Assembly: GCF_013823965.1 (NCBI RefSeq)
Contig: NZ_PNNA01000017.1
Coordinates: 1-36,687 of the forward strand
Source of the DNA: Flavobacterium sp.
GTDB taxonomy: Bacteria; Bacteroidota; Bacteroidia; Flavobacteriales; Flavobacteriaceae
Direction: 5' to 3'
Length of the DNA stretch: 36,687 bases
This document shows, piece after piece, positions 24,906 to 34,379 of the stretch. The position numbers were made by a program, and so were the translations under genes. The stretch's first letter is position 1. Each line of letters begins with the position of its first letter. The notes under the pieces were generated by a model that was not told the origin of the DNA, did no database searches, and saw nothing but the letters and a program-made list of their open reading frames with translations.

Positions 24906-26190
24906 AGAAAAACTCCTCATAATAACCTATTATTGGCCGCCAGCAGGTGGGCCAGGTGTTCAGCGTTGGTTGAAATTCGTGAAATATTTGCCAGATTTTG
25001 GCGTTCAGCCCATTGTCTATATTCCGCAGAACCCGACTTATCCCATTGTTGACGAGAACTTGGTAAATGAAGTTTCGGATAAAGCGATTATCTTGAAACA
25101 TAAAATCTTCGAACCCTATCAATTGGCGTCGTTTTTTTCGAAGAACAAAACCAAAAAAATGAATTCGGGAATTATTCCAAACCAGAAAAAGCAGTCTTTT
25201 TTAGATAAACTATTTCTTTGGATTCGGGGCAATTTATTTATTCCAGATGCAAGAGTTTTTTGGGTAAAACCTTCGGTGTCATTTTTGGAAAAATACATTT
25301 TGGAAAATGAAATTGACACGATTGTCACTTCGGGACCGCCACACAGTTTGCACCTCATTGGACTGGAATTAAAACAAAAATTGAACGTAAAATGGTTTGC
25401 CGATTTTCGTGATCCGTGGACAACAATTGGTTATCACAAATCCTTGCGATTGTCGAACTACGCGGTCAAAAAGCACAAGGTATTGGAACACCAAGTCCTG
25501 AATTCAGCAGACACGGTTATCGTGACCAGCAACACCACCAAAACCGAGTTTCAGGCGATTACTACCAAACCAATTGCCGTAATTACCAACGGATATGATA
25601 CTGAAAAAGTAGAGAAACAAGCCTTGGATACAAAGTTTTCTTTGGCACACATTGGCTCTTTTCTTTCGGAAAGAAATCCAAAAATGTTGTGGGAAAGTTT
25701 GGTCGAATTAATCAATGAAATTCCCGATTTTAAATCGCATTTGGAAATTAAATTGATGGGAGCGGTGAGTCAGGAAGTGTTGGAAACCATATCTGGGTTT
25801 GGATTGAATCCGTATTTGAACAACCTGGGATATGTTTCGCATTCCGAAGCGATTGCCCACCAAAGAAAGTCACAAGTGTTGTTGCTTATCGAAATCAATT
25901 CGGAAGACACCAAAAGCATTATTCCGGGCAAATTATTTGAATATATGGTTTCCGGAAGACCAATTATTGCCATTGGCCCAAATGGTTCCGACTTTGCCGA
26001 AATTATTACCAATACCAATACAGGCGTATTTTTTGACTATTCCGAAAAGATGAAATTAAAAAGTGTACTTTTGGGCTATTACAACCAGTTTTTGGAAGGA
26101 AAACTACAATCGAATGCCGTAGGTTTGCAACAATATTCCAGAAAAAGTTTGACGGAGAAATTGGTGAAACTTCTAACCTCTAACCACTAA
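24898..26190 (+). CDS. GT4-type glycosyltransferase
   Basis: A GT-B fold glycosyltransferase of 430 residues, cytosolic and membrane-associated. The N-terminus KLLIITYYWPPAGGPGVQRW (about 5-24) is the glycine-rich acceptor-side motif of many GT4 enzymes. The C-terminal half has the nucleotide-sugar region (LAHIGSF near 240, then IPGKLFEYMVSGRPIIAIGP near 336-355, with the E-x7-E-like element). No ATG is available before the conserved start; the frame opens at a TTG two bases after the previous stop. It is co-transcribed with the YfhO-like and flippase genes. The sugar is unknown. Confidence 0.88.
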   Translation: MKPEKLLIITYYWPPAGGPGVQRWLKFVKYLPDFGVQPIVYIPQNPTYPIVDENLVNEVSDKAIILKHKIFEPYQLASFFSKNKTKKMNSGIIPNQKKQSFLDKLFLWIRGNLFIPDARVFWVKPSVSFLEKYILENEIDTIVTSGPPHSLHLIGLELKQKLNVKWFADFRDPWTTIGYHKSLRLSNYAVKKHKVLEHQVLNSADTVIVTSNTTKTEFQAITTKPIAVITNGYDTEKVEKQALDTKFSLAHIGSFLSERNPKMLWESLVELINEIPDFKSHLEIKLMGAVSQEVLETISGFGLNPYLNNLGYVSHSEAIAHQRKSQVLLLIEINSEDTKSIIPGKLFEYMVSGRPIIAIGPNGSDFAEIITNTNTGVFFDYSEKMKLKSVLLGYYNQFLEGKLQSNAVGLQQYSRKSLTEKLVKLLTSNH

Positions 26191-26194
26191 CCAC
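26174..26194. repeat. Heptad repeat across the glycosyltransferase stop
   Basis: TAACCTC then TAACCAC twice. The stop codon of the glycosyltransferase is inside the third unit; the flippase ATG follows four bases later. Confidence 0.6.
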
Positions 26195-26198
26195 ATAA

Positions 26199-27659
26199 AT
26201 GGGAATAGTATTAAATCAGTCTTTAAAGAATACCATAATTACCTATATCGGTTTTGCGATTGGAGGCATCAATACCATTTATTTGTATCCTGTTTTTCTT
26301 GGTGCCACTTATTATGCCTTGACCAATTACATTCTGTCATCGGCAAATGTGATTATGCCGTTATTCGCTATAGGAATGCAAAATACGCTGGTGAAATTCT
26401 ATTCGCAATATGAAACCAATGAAGAAAGATCTCGGTTTTTGTCTTTCACGGTCTTGTTTCCCCTGCTCTTGATAATTCCGATGTTTTTAGTTGGTTTTTT
26501 ATTTTTTGACGAGATTTTGTTTTTTTTGTCGAAGAAGAACGTAATTGTTAAAAATTATATTTGGCTTATTCCATTCATTGGATTGTGTATGGCATATTTC
26601 GAAATTTTTTATGCTTGGTTGCGCGTTCACATGCACTCTGTTTTTGGGAATTTCATCAAGGAAGTTGGTTTGCGATCGGCCTCCTTGCTATTGTTGGTTG
26701 CTGTTTATTACGATTGGATGACTGTTGAGGGATTTGTTTATGCCACGGCGGTTGTGTATCTTTTGGCACTTTTGGTAACGATGTTTTATGCTTTTAGTAT
26801 TGAAAAACCTAATTTCCAGTTTACAATCCCGGCTAATACCAAGGATGTTTTAGTTTATACTTTTTATATTATTTTGTCGGGAAGTGTGGCCAATTTATTG
26901 TTGGATGGCGACAAAATGATTCTCAATCAATACATGAATATCGAAAATATCGCCTATTATTCCGTGGCGACTTATATTGCTCTCGTTATTTCGGTTCCCA
27001 GTCGTGCGATGCACCAAATTGTTTATCCCATTACGGCAAAATTAATGCACGAAAACAAGCATGATGAAATGGATATTTTATACAAGAAAACATCCATCAA
27101 TCTACAGGTTGTGGGTGGTTTTGTGATGTTGGGTATTTTTGTTAACATCAATAAGCTTTATGAATTGGTTCCACCAGAATATGCCGGAGGTATTTTGGTA
27201 GTGTTTATGATAGGATTATCAAAGTATTTTGATTTGATTTTGGGCAACAATAACGCCATTATTTTCAATACGAAATATTATCGAGCGGTTTTGTTTCTGG
27301 GAGTGCTTTTGGTAATTTTGACAGTGGGATTAAACATGATTTTTATTCCAATTTATGGCATTATTGGGTCAGCATTTGCCACATTATTGTCCATTACTTT
27401 ATATAGTTTGGCCAAACTGCTTTTTGTTGTCAAGCGCTTGCATTTGTATCCTTTTACAAATCAAACCCTTTATTCAATGGCTCTTACTCTTGTTTTGTTT
27501 TTAGTATTTTATTTTTGGGACTTTCCTTTTCATCCTATAATTTCGATTACCTTAAAATCGATAGTAATGACAGTTTTATATGTTTACCTCAATTACAAGT
27601 TTGTAATTTCAACAGAAATAAATCAGGTTATCGACAATCTATTGAAGAAATTGAAATAA
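26199..27659 (+). CDS. Polysaccharide flippase, Wzx-like (MOP superfamily)
   Basis: A 486-residue membrane protein with about 14 hydrophobic helices and little else. The N-terminal pattern, a basic segment then YIGFAIGGINTIYLYPVFLG, and the charged cluster GDKMILNQYMNIENIAYY (about 247-264) are typical of O-antigen/lipid II flippases. It would move a lipid-linked glycan across the inner membrane, consistent with the glycosyltransferase and YfhO-like genes before it. It is the last gene of the operon; only a weak hairpin (27687-27713) is visible after it. Confidence 0.85.
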   Translation: MGIVLNQSLKNTIITYIGFAIGGINTIYLYPVFLGATYYALTNYILSSANVIMPLFAIGMQNTLVKFYSQYETNEERSRFLSFTVLFPLLLIIPMFLVGFLFFDEILFFLSKKNVIVKNYIWLIPFIGLCMAYFEIFYAWLRVHMHSVFGNFIKEVGLRSASLLLLVAVYYDWMTVEGFVYATAVVYLLALLVTMFYAFSIEKPNFQFTIPANTKDVLVYTFYIILSGSVANLLLDGDKMILNQYMNIENIAYYSVATYIALVISVPSRAMHQIVYPITAKLMHENKHDEMDILYKKTSINLQVVGGFVMLGIFVNINKLYELVPPEYAGGILVVFMIGLSKYFDLILGNNNAIIFNTKYYRAVLFLGVLLVILTVGLNMIFIPIYGIIGSAFATLLSITLYSLAKLLFVVKRLHLYPFTNQTLYSMALTLVLFLVFYFWDFPFHPIISITLKSIVMTVLYVYLNYKFVISTEINQVIDNLLKKLK

Positions 27660-27801
27660 ATAACAATTTCATTCGAACCAATAAAAAAATACAAATCTAG
27701 ACTTCGTGTATTTAATCGATTTTTTTATTACATTTGACGGATATTATTTAAATAAAATAAAATATTATAAGAAATTTAATTCTTTTTTCTATTAAACTTT
27801 T

Positions 27802-27831
27802 TTGTGGTTCAATAGTCTAATTCTATATTTC
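27802..27831 (+). promoter_or_regulatory. Candidate promoter of the small membrane protein gene
   Basis: TTG at 27802-27804, 19 nt, then TATATTTC at 27824-27831 (one mismatch to TAnnTTTG). Leader of about 40 nt. Confidence 0.45.
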
Positions 27832-27877
27832 ATCAAAATAATCATAAGTAGCTAAAATAATTTTCGCCCCCATAATT

Positions 27878-28174
27878 ATGAAAAGCCATCAAATTGCCAA
27901 TAAGGAACACCTGCAGAAATACGCCAGTACTCTTGCAAAAAAGATACACAAAGGATTTGTAATTGTTGAAAAAAATGACAAACTACCTTTTGCCGTTTTG
28001 ACAAAAAAAGCCGTGACTGTGGACCACGGTCTCAATTTTTTTATTTTTTGTGCTACTTTTGGTCTGTGGACTTTGCCCTGGATTTACATAAGCCAAGTCG
28101 CTTCCAAAGAAAAAAATATCCTTGTCGCCATTGATGAAGATGGAAATATTTTTGAAGAAAAATGTTATAATTAA
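27878..28174 (+). CDS. Small membrane protein of unknown function
   Basis: A 98-residue protein. Residues 1-47 are polar and basic, a hydrophobic stretch FFIFCATFGLWTLPWIYISQV covers about 54-74, and the acidic tail DEDGNIFEEKCYN follows. I do not recognise a family. The start is ATG, with a plausible promoter 46 bases upstream. It ends 10 bases from the convergent E1 gene with no terminator between them, so the two transcripts may overlap. Confidence 0.65.
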   Translation: MKSHQIANKEHLQKYASTLAKKIHKGFVIVEKNDKLPFAVLTKKAVTVDHGLNFFIFCATFGLWTLPWIYISQVASKEKNILVAIDEDGNIFEEKCYN

Positions 28175-28184
28175 TTTAATGTTT

Positions 28185-30593
28185 TTAATATAAACTTGGA
28201 TATTTAGAAGGGTTTGCCTCATGCATCATGGCGTAAATTTTCTCAAAAATATCTTCAGCAGATGGTTTTGAAAAATAGTCACCATCAGTTCCGTAAGCAG
28301 GTCTATGTGCTTTAGACGTCAAGGTTTCTGGTTTGCTGTCTAGATAATTATAGCCATTTTGATTTTCGATAATTTGTTGCAAGATATAAGCCGATGCTCC
28401 GCCTGGAACGTCTTCATCAATAATCAATAATCGGTTTGTTTTGATGATGCTTTTCACAATGTCATGATTAACGTCAAACGGAAGCAAAGATTGTACGTCA
28501 ATTATTTCGCAATCAATTCTAATTTTCATCAGTTCTTTGGCTGCTTGTTCGACTAAACGCAACGTAGAACCATAAGACACCAAAGTGATATCGGCACCTT
28601 TTTTTATGACTTCAATCTCACCAATTGGTGTTTTGAATTCTCCATAATTTAAAGGCATTTTTTCTTTCAATCTATAGCCATTAAGACATTCTACCACAAG
28701 CGCAGGCTCATCGCACTCAAACAAAGTATTGTAGAAACCGGCAGCTTTTGTCATATTTCTAGGCACTAAAACATGGATTCCTCTTAATGCGTTTATAATC
28801 ATTCCCATAGGTGATCCAGAATGCCAAATTCCTTCCAATCGATGACCACGAGTTCTTATAATTAGTGGTGCTTTCTGTTTTCCTGCTGTTCGATATTGCA
28901 ATGTTGCCAAATCATCGCTCATGATCTGGATGGCATACAATAAATAATCCAAATATTGTATTTCGGCAATAGGGCGAAGTCCTCTCAAAGCCATTCCAAT
29001 GCCTTGTCCAATGATGGATGCTTCTCTTATTCCAACATCGGCAACACGTAGTTCTCCAAATTTTTCCTGTAATCCAACCAGTCCTTGATTTACGTCACCA
29101 ATGCTTCCTGCGTCTTCGCCAAAAATTAATGCTTCAGGATATTTTTTAAAAATGGCATCAAAATTATCACGTAAAATCATTCGACCATCGGTGTCTTCTT
29201 TTGCCTCTTTTTCATATTCCGGTAAAGTTTCCTTTACGCTAAAAACATTCAGATTAGATTCAGAAAACAAGTTACTGCTGAATTTTTGTTGTGTTTTTTG
29301 AGTGTAAGAAGTAATCCAACTGGACAATTCCGTTTGGCCACTTTCGTTGATTGCCAATCGTAAAGCAGTTCGAGCCGCTACCAATATTTCCTTTTTTAAG
29401 GGCGTTTTTATCTTGCTTAAATCAGTGACAATTTTCTGGATGGCATCTTTATTTTTACTGGTCGAAGCTATTTTTTCAAGTAACGCAACGAGTCCTTTTT
29501 TCTCTTCGACAATAGGTTCAATAAAAGCATTCCAAGCTGCAATTTTACCTTCTAAAACCTCTTTTTTTGCATTCGAATCAATTGCTTCAATCTCCTCGGG
29601 AGTGGCAATATTGATGGCTATCATCCACAATTTCATTTGGCGAATGCAATCAAAATCTTTTTCCCAAGCAAGTCTTGTCGAATCTTTATATCTTTCGTGC
29701 GAACCTGAACTGGAATGTCCTTGAGGTTGTGTCAATTGGCTTACGTGAATGAGTACTGGAATATGTTTTTCACGTGCTAAATTCTCGGCTTTTTCGTAAG
29801 TCTCGATTAGGCTCACATAATCCCAGCCTTTTACCTTCAATATTTCGAAACCATTACTGTCGTTAACCCGTTGATATCCTTTTAAAATTTCGGAAATACT
29901 TTCTTTAGTGGTTTGATGTTTGGCATGAACCGAAATTCCGTATTCATCATCCCAAACGCTCAAAACCATGGGCACTTGTAAAACGCCAGCTGCATTTATG
30001 GTTTCAAAAAACAAACCTTCAGAAGTGCTTGCATTTCCAATGGTGCCCCAAGACACTTCATTTCCATCGACTGAAAAATTAGATTTATGGGCAATTTCCG
30101 GAATATTTCTATATATTTTTGATGCTTGTGCCAATCCCAACATACGAGGCATTTGTGCCGCCGTTGGCGATATGTCTGCGCTGGAATTTTTCTTGGTTGT
30201 CAAGTTTTTCCAACTGCCGTCTTCATTTAAACTGTGTGTCATAAAATGCCCTCCCATTTGTCTTCCTGCTGACATGGGTTCTTGAAGAACATCGGTATGA
30301 CCGTATAATCCAGCAAAGAATTGTTGAATGGTTAATTCGCCAATTGCCATCATAAAAGTTTGGTCGCGGTAATATCCTGAACGAAAGTCACCGTTTTTGA
30401 ATGACTTTGCCATGGCTAATTGTGGCACTTCTTTCCCGTCACCAAAAATTCCAAATTTTGCCTTTCCTGTCAACACTTCTTTGCGTCCCAATAAACTGCA
30501 CTCTCTGCTTATTATTGCGATTTTGTAATCTTTCAGCACTTCGGTCTTGAAGTCTTCGAATGTCAACGTAGTATTGGCTTTTTCTTTTATCAT
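28185..30593 (-). CDS. Fused E1 alpha/beta subunit of a 2-oxoacid dehydrogenase
   Basis: A thiamine-diphosphate dehydrogenase/decarboxylase of 802 residues carrying E1-alpha (about 20-390) and E1-beta (about 470-800) in one chain. Branched-chain 2-oxoacids are the likely substrates, pyruvate the alternative. The alpha half has RDQTFMMAIG and MSAGRQMGGHF loops. Its TPP/Mg motif, normally GDG...NN, reads GNA at 186-188 and DD at 215-216; Asn187 and Asp216 are 29 apart, the spacing of Asp167 and Asn196 in human PDHA1. The beta half has LIFGEDAGSIGDV and the TPP-activating glutamate in VGIREASIIGQG. No E2 or E3 gene is adjacent, so it must draw on genes elsewhere. Fusion of the two subunits is common in Bacteroidota. 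Confidence 0.9.
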   Translation of the reverse strand: MIKEKANTTLTFEDFKTEVLKDYKIAIISRECSLLGRKEVLTGKAKFGIFGDGKEVPQLAMAKSFKNGDFRSGYYRDQTFMMAIGELTIQQFFAGLYGHTDVLQEPMSAGRQMGGHFMTHSLNEDGSWKNLTTKKNSSADISPTAAQMPRMLGLAQASKIYRNIPEIAHKSNFSVDGNEVSWGTIGNASTSEGLFFETINAAGVLQVPMVLSVWDDEYGISVHAKHQTTKESISEILKGYQRVNDSNGFEILKVKGWDYVSLIETYEKAENLAREKHIPVLIHVSQLTQPQGHSSSGSHERYKDSTRLAWEKDFDCIRQMKLWMIAINIATPEEIEAIDSNAKKEVLEGKIAAWNAFIEPIVEEKKGLVALLEKIASTSKNKDAIQKIVTDLSKIKTPLKKEILVAARTALRLAINESGQTELSSWITSYTQKTQQKFSSNLFSESNLNVFSVKETLPEYEKEAKEDTDGRMILRDNFDAIFKKYPEALIFGEDAGSIGDVNQGLVGLQEKFGELRVADVGIREASIIGQGIGMALRGLRPIAEIQYLDYLLYAIQIMSDDLATLQYRTAGKQKAPLIIRTRGHRLEGIWHSGSPMGMIINALRGIHVLVPRNMTKAAGFYNTLFECDEPALVVECLNGYRLKEKMPLNYGEFKTPIGEIEVIKKGADITLVSYGSTLRLVEQAAKELMKIRIDCEIIDVQSLLPFDVNHDIVKSIIKTNRLLIIDEDVPGGASAYILQQIIENQNGYNYLDSKPETLTSKAHRPAYGTDGDYFSKPSAEDIFEKIYAMMHEANPSKYPSLY

Positions 30594-30780
30594 AATTGAA
30601 AAGTATAACTTTACGGGGCGAATTTACTCAAAAACTAGCTATTTTCATAATTCATCGAATGAAATACAATTTAATTTTAAGTAATTTAATTTTGATAAAT
30701 TACATTTTTTTTAAATAATATTTATTTAAAATTAAATATCACTGATAATAATACAATGAATTATACGGTTTTGTGTCCAA

Positions 30781-33609
30781 TTAAAACCATTTTCTTGTAA
30801 AAAGGGGAATTAATTTATTAGGGTCAAGTGTTACCACAAATCTTATTTTTTCACCGTAATGTGGTTGTGCCATTTCCATTCCTTTATTTGAGTACAGAGG
30901 GAAATACAATTCGAAATAGTCCGCCAACAAATTTAATCTTATGCCACTGTCATAGACAAAGTTATTTTTTTGTTGCATATTTTTTACAAAACCAATATCG
31001 CCGTATGCTTCTATCCAATTCCATAAGGTGTAACTTCCATTCAAGGTGGTAATCCATTGGTTTGCATAAGGGGTGTTTAATTTCGATTTGAAGCCTCCTT
31101 CGGCCATTATGAATTCCTGACTCACCATTCCTGTACTTGATGATCTGCCTAAGTAAGCATAATCAAACAGATAGTCTGTGGGTCTGTCCAATGCAAAACT
31201 AAAAAAATCGGAATTGCTGTTATTGTATAAAAAACTACCCGCATAGAATCTTAAATTGATTTCATGATTGTTTTCAAAAAGTTTTCTGAATTGGACTTCA
31301 GTGGAAACCTTGCCAAATTCACTCGAAAATTGCATGTCGCCAACAAAACTGATGTGATTGGTAACTTCAGTTCTGGAGTTAATGTATTTCATGTCAAAAA
31401 CGGAATAATCTTCCAGGGAGTTGTCCATAACAAAGGCGCTTTTTTCTCGATTAACGATTACTTGCCGAACATAAATAAGCCGTTTTCGATTGTCTCGATA
31501 CTCGTTTTTTCGAATTTGCATTAAAACCATCGGGTTTATTTTTAAATAAGTTGCGTCAGGTGCGTAATGAAAATAGGAACCGCTAACACTATATTTTACG
31601 TTAAACAAATTGCTGTTCCTGTAATCTTTGTTTATGGCGAAGGCTGCTGCTCCAGTTATTGTCTCAGATTTTACGGAATAGGTAGGATTCAAGTCATAAA
31701 CAAAAGGCCTGTTTAAAATGGATTTGTTGTGGAATCTTAATCCAGGCGAAAAACCGTCATAAACATTGTATGTCAAAATTGGAGCATATATGACTTGGTT
31801 GTAATAAGGATCTTCCAAATCTTTAATCAGGGCAAATTTTACAGGACGATTGTTTGGGAATAATCCTTCAATCCTCTTCCAGTTATTTCTTAAATTATAT
31901 TCAGGAACCTCATTTTTATAGTTGATGACAATTTTCTTGGCTTCTTTTCTTTCCAGTGTAAAAATGCTGTCTTTATTTGTGGTTTCTAACCATTTTTTAA
32001 AAACAATGGTGTCATTTTTTATGCCGTAAATTGGCATCGGAACAGAAACTCCTGTTCTATTATTCAAAGAAAAACTAACGCTGTCTTTTGTTTTTGATAC
32101 TTTCGAAAATTTGTAATCAATGATTTCACGAGAATTGATGATGGTTTTAAAGAACCAGTCGATATCTTTAGTCGTGTTAGATTTTAATATGGCTTCAAAA
32201 TCATTTACATTGGTTTGTTTTTGCTTGTTTAGGGCATTGAATTCCTTAATGCTGTTGGGTATAAAATGGTTTTCAAGATAATCATCCAAATAGATCAAAC
32301 TCAAACCTGCTCTATATTTGCTGGCAATTTGTTCGTTGAATTTAATCAGGGTATTTTTAGGAACTCCAAGGGGTTGATCCAAATTTTTTCGAGCCATGAG
32401 CAAATAGAAATAGCTGTATTGCTCATTGAAATCCAGATTTAACAAATTGTATCCTTTAAACAATTTAAAATTAGAAACTTGTCCCATCATCTTGTAATCA
32501 GGATAATTTTCTTGGATGTATCGCATCATGCAATACACTTGAATTCCGTCATAAATCCAGTTGTCTTTTCTGGGATCCAATTTCAAAGTGTTTTTTAGAT
32601 AATTGTTCAAATAGGTTTTCAAAAATTTGATTTCAAAAAGAAATTCATCAGGAAAAGGAACAATGAAGGAAGGCAATTGGTTCAATCCATAGAAAGGGTT
32701 TCTATTGTAATCCGCTTGTGAAACCGTTATTTTTTCAAAGGGATACGGGCCAATTAGATTGTTTGTAAATCCCACTATTCGATCAATTGCAATTGCTTTT
32801 TTAATTTCGTCAGCCTTGTAGCCTTTTATGTTGGCCAGGACTTCAACGGAACTGTTTTTGTAGCTGCGAAAAGTGGATTTTGGTTCTATAAAAAGACTAA
32901 AATCAGTTCTGTTAGTTCCTTTTAATTCATAAAATGAAAAATTTTCTGTCTGCTTCGTTTGGCCATTTTTTAAATCGGTTGTCAGTTCCCAATTTTTTGG
33001 AATTATAAACTCGATTTCAAAATCCGAGAAGCCATTGGCAATGTCATCCAGATTGCAATTGTTGTATTTTACAAAAGCATGATTTTCGTATCGTGCAGGA
33101 GTAAGGAACCAGTTTTTCAGGTTCATTCCGCCATTTTCATAATGACCATAATTGGTAAATTTACTGCTGGGAACCTTTACTACATAAGTAAGATGAAGCG
33201 TGGTTTTATGGTTTGGAGCTAATTTATTGGCCAATTTGACTATGACAAAATCTGGATTTTTTTCGGTTCTTTCCCACGAAAGCGTTGTTTTTTCGTGGCT
33301 CGAAATCTTTAAATTGCTCGTGCCTCCTCGTTCTTCCTCTTTGGCCAAATGGAATCCTCGATAAAACTCGTCCGAAAATCGCTTAGCCAAAGGCGATGTT
33401 TTTGACGAGTAGGCATTCGTCCAATCATTCAAAACAATCGATGTCAATGTGTCTTCCGATTGATTATAAAACACGATATCCTGTAGAATGGTCAACGTTT
33501 TTCGTGCCGTATTTACTTCGACAACCATATGGGAATTATGTTGCCCGTATTGTTTCAGTGAAGCAAATAAAACAAGTAGGAGAATACTATTTTTATAAAA
33601 TGATTTCAA
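30781..33609 (-). CDS. M1-like metallopeptidase homologue with C-terminal outer-membrane barrel, zinc site missing
   Basis: A 942-residue exported protein. It starts at a TTG (33607-33609); no ATG precedes the signal peptide KSFYKNSILLLVLFASLKQYGQ. Residues about 25-480 resemble gluzincin/M1 aminopeptidases: an N-terminal beta-sandwich, then a helical core with DPRKDNWIYDGIQVYCMMRY (345-364), which corresponds to the NEGxA region. No HExxH occurs anywhere; by spacing, KTYLN at 331-335 stands in its place. Residues about 600-942 look like an outer-membrane beta-barrel with alternating strands and a terminal phenylalanine (TRKWF). It is probably a binding or structural surface protein rather than a peptidase. 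It follows the LOG-family gene by 41 bases and is likely in its operon. Confidence 0.75.
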   Translation of the reverse strand: MKSFYKNSILLLVLFASLKQYGQHNSHMVVEVNTARKTLTILQDIVFYNQSEDTLTSIVLNDWTNAYSSKTSPLAKRFSDEFYRGFHLAKEEERGGTSNLKISSHEKTTLSWERTEKNPDFVIVKLANKLAPNHKTTLHLTYVVKVPSSKFTNYGHYENGGMNLKNWFLTPARYENHAFVKYNNCNLDDIANGFSDFEIEFIIPKNWELTTDLKNGQTKQTENFSFYELKGTNRTDFSLFIEPKSTFRSYKNSSVEVLANIKGYKADEIKKAIAIDRIVGFTNNLIGPYPFEKITVSQADYNRNPFYGLNQLPSFIVPFPDEFLFEIKFLKTYLNNYLKNTLKLDPRKDNWIYDGIQVYCMMRYIQENYPDYKMMGQVSNFKLFKGYNLLNLDFNEQYSYFYLLMARKNLDQPLGVPKNTLIKFNEQIASKYRAGLSLIYLDDYLENHFIPNSIKEFNALNKQKQTNVNDFEAILKSNTTKDIDWFFKTIINSREIIDYKFSKVSKTKDSVSFSLNNRTGVSVPMPIYGIKNDTIVFKKWLETTNKDSIFTLERKEAKKIVINYKNEVPEYNLRNNWKRIEGLFPNNRPVKFALIKDLEDPYYNQVIYAPILTYNVYDGFSPGLRFHNKSILNRPFVYDLNPTYSVKSETITGAAAFAINKDYRNSNLFNVKYSVSGSYFHYAPDATYLKINPMVLMQIRKNEYRDNRKRLIYVRQVIVNREKSAFVMDNSLEDYSVFDMKYINSRTEVTNHISFVGDMQFSSEFGKVSTEVQFRKLFENNHEINLRFYAGSFLYNNSNSDFFSFALDRPTDYLFDYAYLGRSSSTGMVSQEFIMAEGGFKSKLNTPYANQWITTLNGSYTLWNWIEAYGDIGFVKNMQQKNNFVYDSGIRLNLLADYFELYFPLYSNKGMEMAQPHYGEKIRFVVTLDPNKLIPLFTRKWF

Positions 33610-33650
33610 ATATCTCTTTTAAAAAATTAATTAAGCGGTATTGGCTTTCC

Positions 33651-34379
33651 CTAAAAATTAGGAGTCAAATCGTATTTTTTGTAGAATTTATCCAAAACTT
33701 CAACCACTTCATCTTCAGTGTCCACAATTTTGAATAATTCTAAATCGACAGCATTTATCGTCTTTTCTTGTTCGACCAAAACTGTTTTTATCCATTCTAT
33801 CAATCCTGACCAAAAGGCGGATCCAACCAATATGATAGGGAATTTTCCAATTTTTTTCGTCTGGATCAAGGTCAAGGCTTCAAACATTTCGTCCAAAGTG
33901 CCAAACCCTCCAGGCATAACAACAAAACCCTGTGAATATTTCACGAACATCACTTTTCTAACAAAAAAATAATCAAAATTCAGGTTCTTGTCGTGGTCGA
34001 TATAGGGATTGAAATGCTGCTCAAAAGGCAATTCAATATTCAATCCAACTGAAATTCCGCCGCCAAGATGCGCTCCTTTATTACTCGCTTCCATAATTCC
34101 TGGACCGCCACCAGTGATGACACCATAACCTGCTTTACTTATTTTGTAGGCAATTTTTTCGGCCAATAAATAATATTTGTCCTCCGGTTTTATTCGAGCC
34201 GAACCAAAAATGGAAACACAAGGACCTATTCTAGCCATATTTTCATATCCGTTGACAAACTCGGACATAATCTTGAAAATTGCCCAACTGTCATTAGTTC
34301 GAATTTCGTTCCAGGTTTTTCTTTTAAATTTATCCTGAATTACTTTTTCTTCATCATTGTCAAAATCTTGTAATCTCAT
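33651..34379 (-). CDS. LOG family protein (TIGR00730), putative nucleotide phosphoribohydrolase
   Basis: A Rossmann-fold protein of 242 residues. It has GGGPGIMEA at 90-98 and the LOG signature PGGFGTLDE at 156-164, with the catalytic glutamate in the latter; the expected Arg lies just before it (FVRKVMFVKYSQ). Family members release ribose 5-phosphate from nucleoside monophosphates, including cytokinin ribotides in plants and actinobacteria. In most bacteria the substrate is AMP or another purine nucleotide, or unknown. The extended N-terminus (about 50 residues) puts it with the longer type. Likely co-transcribed with the M1-like gene downstream. Confidence 0.9.
   Translation of the reverse strand: MRLQDFDNDEEKVIQDKFKRKTWNEIRTNDSWAIFKIMSEFVNGYENMARIGPCVSIFGSARIKPEDKYYLLAEKIAYKISKAGYGVITGGGPGIMEASNKGAHLGGGISVGLNIELPFEQHFNPYIDHDKNLNFDYFFVRKVMFVKYSQGFVVMPGGFGTLDEMFEALTLIQTKKIGKFPIILVGSAFWSGLIEWIKTVLVEQEKTINAVDLELFKIVDTEDEVVEVLDKFYKKYDLTPNF

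Noticed and set aside
27687..27713. Terminator after the flippase gene
   Set aside because: The 7-bp stem is almost entirely A-T with a 13-nt loop and the T run is displaced; too weak to list as a feature.
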